A stretch of DNA of 64,000 nucleotides from Cytophagales bacterium Alg240-R148 (GTDB taxonomy: Bacteria; Bacteroidota; Bacteroidia; Cytophagales; Cyclobacteriaceae): assembly GCA_900537185.1 (NCBI GenBank), contig LS999828.1:312706-376705 (forward strand). The letters are read 5' to 3'. A program made the position numbers and the translations under genes. Below are positions 60,664 through 64,000 of this stretch, piece after piece (the stretch's first letter is position 1; the number at the start of each line of letters is the position of its first letter). Under the pieces are notes generated by a model. The model searched no databases. It was not told the origin of the DNA and saw only the letters and a list, made by a program, of their open reading frames with translations.

Positions 60664-63600
60664 ATGAAACATACTAGAAAGCTATTAATAATTGCCATGG
60701 CAATAGGGGGACTGCATTGCTTATCGTGCAGCGAAGAACCAACCAAAACTACAAGCGGATTGTTCCAAAAAATTGCACCGGAGCAAAGTGGAGTTGATTT
60801 TATAAATGAAATACCAGAGTCACCACAAATGAACTCTTTCATTTATGAGTACTATTACAATGGAGGCGGGGTGGCTGTTGGAGATGTAAACAACGACAAT
60901 CTACTCGACATTTATTTTACTGGCAACTTGTTATCGAACGAGCTCTACCTCAACCAGGGAGATTTTAAATTTAAAAAAGTAACAATAGAATCCAAAAGTG
61001 GTGGTGTTTTGGCTTGGACTACCGGTGTGAATATGGTAGACATCAACAACGATGGGTGGCTGGATATATACATTTGCAAATCAGGGCCTTTTAACAACCC
61101 TGAGATGCGCAAAAACGAACTATTGATCAATCAAGGCCTGAACAGCAATGGGGTCCCAACATTTGTAAACAAAGCAGAAGAATTTGGTCTGGACAATGAT
61201 CAATTTTCATCCCAATCGGCATTTTTTGACTTTGATTTGGACGGTGATTTGGACATGTTTTTGCTCAACCACATTCCTGGCAAAATAGATACTGCAACCT
61301 TGAACCAAGGCAGGTTTCAATATTCTGATTTAGGAGACCAAATGTATGAAAATGTTAATGGAAAGTACCAAAAAATCAGCAAACAATCGGGCATTTTAAG
61401 CAATGGTATTTCTTATGGCCTTGGAGTTGGGGTAAGTGATTTAAACGGAGACGGATGGCCTGATATTTACGTATCGAATGACTACGAAGAACATGATTAT
61501 TGTTATATCAACAAAGGAAACGGAAAGTTTGTAGAAGTTATTAAAACTGCCACGAATCAAATTTCCAATTTCTCCATGGGCAACGATATTGCAGATTATG
61601 ACAATGATTTACTCCAAGATGTGGTAGTTCTGGATATGGCTTCAAGTGACAATTATGGTGTCAAAACGAGCATGCCTAGTATGAACCCTAAGAAATTCAA
61701 GGAACAAATAGACAACGACAGGCACTACCAATACATGTTCAATTCACTGTTGCGCAATACTTTTACTGATAGGGAAAACGGACATCCATTTTTCAGCAAC
61801 TATGGGCAAATGGCCGGTATAACCAATACCGACTGGAGTTGGGGTCCACTGTTTGTGGATTTTGACAACGATGGCAAAAAAGACCTATTCATCAGCAATG
61901 GGATAAAAAGAGATTTTAGAAACAACGACTTTCTCAACCACTTCAATGGATTGTTGCGGAACAACAAAGCTTATTTCAACGACCCTTCCAACGTTGCGAA
62001 ATTGATCCATGAAATTCCTCAAAAAGCGAAAAAGAACTTCTTTTATAAAAATATTGGCCAACACAATTTTGAAGACCAAACCGATAACTGGTTGGAAGGT
62101 GAAGATCCAACTTTTTCAAACGGAGCGGTATATGCTGACCTGGACAATGATGGGGATTACGACCTAATTGTCAACAACATAGACCAAAAAGCGCATATTT
62201 TAAAGAACCAACAAAAGAACCATTCGGTAACTTTCACTTTTAAAGGCGGGACAAAAAACCAACAAGGTATTGGTGCTAAAATCATAGTATACAGTGGGGC
62301 CCTGCATCAAACCTATGAAAATTACCTATCTAGAGGCTATTTATCGTCTGTAGCACCTTCCATCACGGTGGGGGTTGGCCAAGCAACTACTATTGATTCG
62401 GTTTATGTGGAATGGCCAGGTGCGTTGGCACAATGGTTGTACAATTTGCCATCTGGAAAAAACGTGCAATTGGACATCCTCCAGGCAAAAAAGGAAAAAG
62501 CCATACGGCCTATCCTGAAAAAAAATAGGATGCGCACCTTAGAAATTAAACATGAAGAAAACGAATTCGATGATTTCTCGAAACAAATATTACTTCCGCA
62601 TCAATTGTCTCAAGAAGGCCCAGCACTTGCTGTCGTGGATTTAAATGAAGACGGGCTCGACGACTTTTTTATTGGACAAAGTGCAGGAACAGCCTCCTCC
62701 CTTTATTTACAGCAACAAAATGGAAGCTTTCAATTGCTCTCCGAGTTTAGCGCTGAAAAAGAATACGAAGATGTTGGGGCTATATTTATTGATTACGACC
62801 TAGACGGAGACCAAGATCTGTTCGTTGTTTCTGGAGGTAATGAATTTAAAGGCGGTTCTGACATGTACCAAGACAGGTTGTATAAAAACACCAACAATAA
62901 TTTTAAATTAGATCCTGGTGCCATTCCCGATTATTCTATCAGCGGATCAACCGTTGTATCCGACGATGTCAACCAAGATGGCCTTCCCGATTTAATTGTT
63001 ACCGGCATGCACCAACCCGGCAATTATCCTGTTGCATCCAGCAGTAAAATTTTAATCAATCTAAAAGGTAGATTCGAAGACCAAACCGAAGCCATTTGCG
63101 CTCCTTGCATGAATTTGGGTATGGTTCGCGATGTAGATTTGGCCGACCTAAATGGCGATGGTCAAAAAGACCTTATTTTTGTAGGTGAATGGATGGAGCC
63201 TACTCTGCTACTGAATCATAATGGCACTTTCAACAGAACCGATACCGAATTCCCTAAAGGTTTAACCGGTTGGTATTTTGCAGTAAAAACTGCAGATATT
63301 GATAACGATGGCGACTTGGATATTTTACTCGGAAACCTAGGCCTGAATTACAAGTACAAAGCTTCACCCGAAACTCCATTTAACATCTTTTATGGAGATT
63401 TTGATGCCAGTGGTTCTAATGACATCATATTGGGACAGTATGAAAGCGGAGAATTATTTCCTGTTAGGGGCAAACAATGCTCCTCGCAACAAATGCCTTC
63501 GTTAAAAAAAGAAATTGTTTCCTACCACGATTTTGGCAGCAAAACTCTAAAAGAAATTTACCCAGAAAGCCTACTTTCCAAAGGGCAGCAATTACAAGCC

Positions 63601-63972
63601 AGCAATTTCTCTAGCGGGGTACTGCGCAACGATGGACAGGGCAATTTTAACTTCACAGCATTCCCACGTGCAGCACAAGTATCGTCTATCAACGATTTTG
63701 AAACCATGGATATTAATGGAGATGGCTTTTTAGACCTAGTATTTGCTGGTAATTTGTTTGGCTCAGAAATAGAAACTCCTAGAAATGATGCTAGTTGCGG
63801 CCTGGTTCTATTGAACAGAAATGGTGAATATTTTGAAGCCGTACCCAGCAATGAATCTGGCTTATTTATACCAAAACAAGTCTCCAGCATACAACAATTT
63901 AAATCGTCCGATCGCAATACTTTAATTATAGGTGTTCAAAATGGATCGATTCAAATGTTTATAGTTCCTTAA
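60664..63972 (+). CDS. Large FG-GAP/VCBS lipoprotein with ASPIC/UnbV domain (CRTAC1-like)
   Basis: The 1102-residue protein has a lipobox (LHCLSC, Cys22) and at least 13 Ca2+-binding loops of the DxDxDG type (for example DINNDGWLDIYI, DFDLDGDLDMFL, DLNGDGWPDIYV, DIDNDGDLDILL), which form beta-propeller blades. Between the two propellers an ASPIC/UnbV segment (about 525-590, GIGAKIIVYSGALHQTYENY) marks the CRTAC1-like family. Such proteins often accompany SusC/SusD loci in Bacteroidota; binding of carbohydrate or protein at the surface is likely, but the function is not known. It starts 13 bases after the response regulator. Confidence 0.92.
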   Translation: MKHTRKLLIIAMAIGGLHCLSCSEEPTKTTSGLFQKIAPEQSGVDFINEIPESPQMNSFIYEYYYNGGGVAVGDVNNDNLLDIYFTGNLLSNELYLNQGDFKFKKVTIESKSGGVLAWTTGVNMVDINNDGWLDIYICKSGPFNNPEMRKNELLINQGLNSNGVPTFVNKAEEFGLDNDQFSSQSAFFDFDLDGDLDMFLLNHIPGKIDTATLNQGRFQYSDLGDQMYENVNGKYQKISKQSGILSNGISYGLGVGVSDLNGDGWPDIYVSNDYEEHDYCYINKGNGKFVEVIKTATNQISNFSMGNDIADYDNDLLQDVVVLDMASSDNYGVKTSMPSMNPKKFKEQIDNDRHYQYMFNSLLRNTFTDRENGHPFFSNYGQMAGITNTDWSWGPLFVDFDNDGKKDLFISNGIKRDFRNNDFLNHFNGLLRNNKAYFNDPSNVAKLIHEIPQKAKKNFFYKNIGQHNFEDQTDNWLEGEDPTFSNGAVYADLDNDGDYDLIVNNIDQKAHILKNQQKNHSVTFTFKGGTKNQQGIGAKIIVYSGALHQTYENYLSRGYLSSVAPSITVGVGQATTIDSVYVEWPGALAQWLYNLPSGKNVQLDILQAKKEKAIRPILKKNRMRTLEIKHEENEFDDFSKQILLPHQLSQEGPALAVVDLNEDGLDDFFIGQSAGTASSLYLQQQNGSFQLLSEFSAEKEYEDVGAIFIDYDLDGDQDLFVVSGGNEFKGGSDMYQDRLYKNTNNNFKLDPGAIPDYSISGSTVVSDDVNQDGLPDLIVTGMHQPGNYPVASSSKILINLKGRFEDQTEAICAPCMNLGMVRDVDLADLNGDGQKDLIFVGEWMEPTLLLNHNGTFNRTDTEFPKGLTGWYFAVKTADIDNDGDLDILLGNLGLNYKYKASPETPFNIFYGDFDASGSNDIILGQYESGELFPVRGKQCSSQQMPSLKKEIVSYHDFGSKTLKEIYPESLLSKGQQLQASNFSSGVLRNDGQGNFNFTAFPRAAQVSSINDFETMDINGDGFLDLVFAGNLFGSEIETPRNDASCGLVLLNRNGEYFEAVPSNESGLFIPKQVSSIQQFKSSDRNTLIIGVQNGSIQMFIVP

Positions 63973-64000
63973 GAAAAGAAGAACATTTTCCTTTCCCTAT

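Noticed and set aside
1-64000. CRISPR array, integron or insertion sequence
   Set aside because: No regularly spaced repeats, integrase, transposase or terminal inverted repeats were seen in any gap.

Overview
The window looks like ordinary chromosome of a member of the Bacteroidota, most likely a Cytophagales-type bacterium. Support comes from a SusC/SusD pair, a protein with the C-terminal gliding/type IX secretion (type B) sorting domain, long FtsX/MacB-type permeases, several lipoproteins, low-to-moderate G+C, and -7 boxes of the form TAnnTTTG (for example before aspS, hisS, hbd and pdhB) with no obvious Shine-Dalgarno sequences. I saw no tRNA, rRNA, CRISPR array, insertion sequence, integrase or prophage module.

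Layout. 1-4.4 kb: the 3' part of a repeat-rich surface protein with an S74 self-cleaving chaperone domain, a candidate small RNA, a DUF2179-type membrane protein, and a secreted protein-tadA-superoxide dismutase run on the minus strand. 4.5-10.2 kb: aspS, an outer-membrane-like protein, and a MocR-type regulator divergent from a PNPOx-like flavoprotein with a clear direct-repeat operator candidate, then a lipoprotein. 10.3-20.8 kb: three FtsX-type ABC permeases, one with its ATPase; the ATPase-permease pair is divergent from a GDSL esterase, the same arrangement as ybbA-ybbP/tesA in Enterobacteria. 20.8-31.3 kb: an octaheme cytochrome c/TPR lipoprotein, AI-2E-type permease, cysteine-cluster protein, an ArsC-like protein without the catalytic cysteine, a CvfB-like S1 protein, 3-hydroxybutyryl-CoA dehydrogenase, a secreted protein with a DnaJ-type cysteine-rich region, a TPR lipoprotein, hydrolase, DUF3108 protein, YfcE-like phosphodiesterase and a tiny basic protein. 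31.4-42.5 kb: hisS-hutH plus a type IX cargo, YbaB-glycosyltransferase, PspC, an OmpA/TPR lipoprotein, pdhB, and an S24-type autocleavable repressor with a small partner. 42.5-48.1 kb: ung, apaG, two methyltransferase genes overlapping tail to tail, a coiled-coil membrane protein, a beta-barrel-like protein and a DUF885 metallopeptidase lipoprotein.

48.4-64 kb is the most integrated region: an amino-sugar utilization locus. On the minus strand are susC-susD (glycan import across the outer membrane), a NagB deaminase fused to a PIG-L/LmbE-type deacetylase, a GH20 hexosaminidase and a NagX-like membrane protein. Together they suggest uptake of GlcNAc-containing oligosaccharides, trimming to GlcNAc, transfer inward and conversion to fructose-6-phosphate; a GlcNAc kinase is not in the window. 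On the plus strand, divergent from susC, are a LytS-type histidine kinase, its LytTR response regulator and a large FG-GAP/ASPIC lipoprotein. The nagB upstream region holds a tandem direct repeat that could be the operator for this locus.

No wholly new defence or mobile system is evident. The best leads are the candidate small RNA (1871-1968), the MocR/PNPOx divergon, the nagB tandem repeats with the neighbouring two-component system, the secreted DnaJ-type zinc-finger protein, and the S24 repressor with its unknown 83-residue partner.
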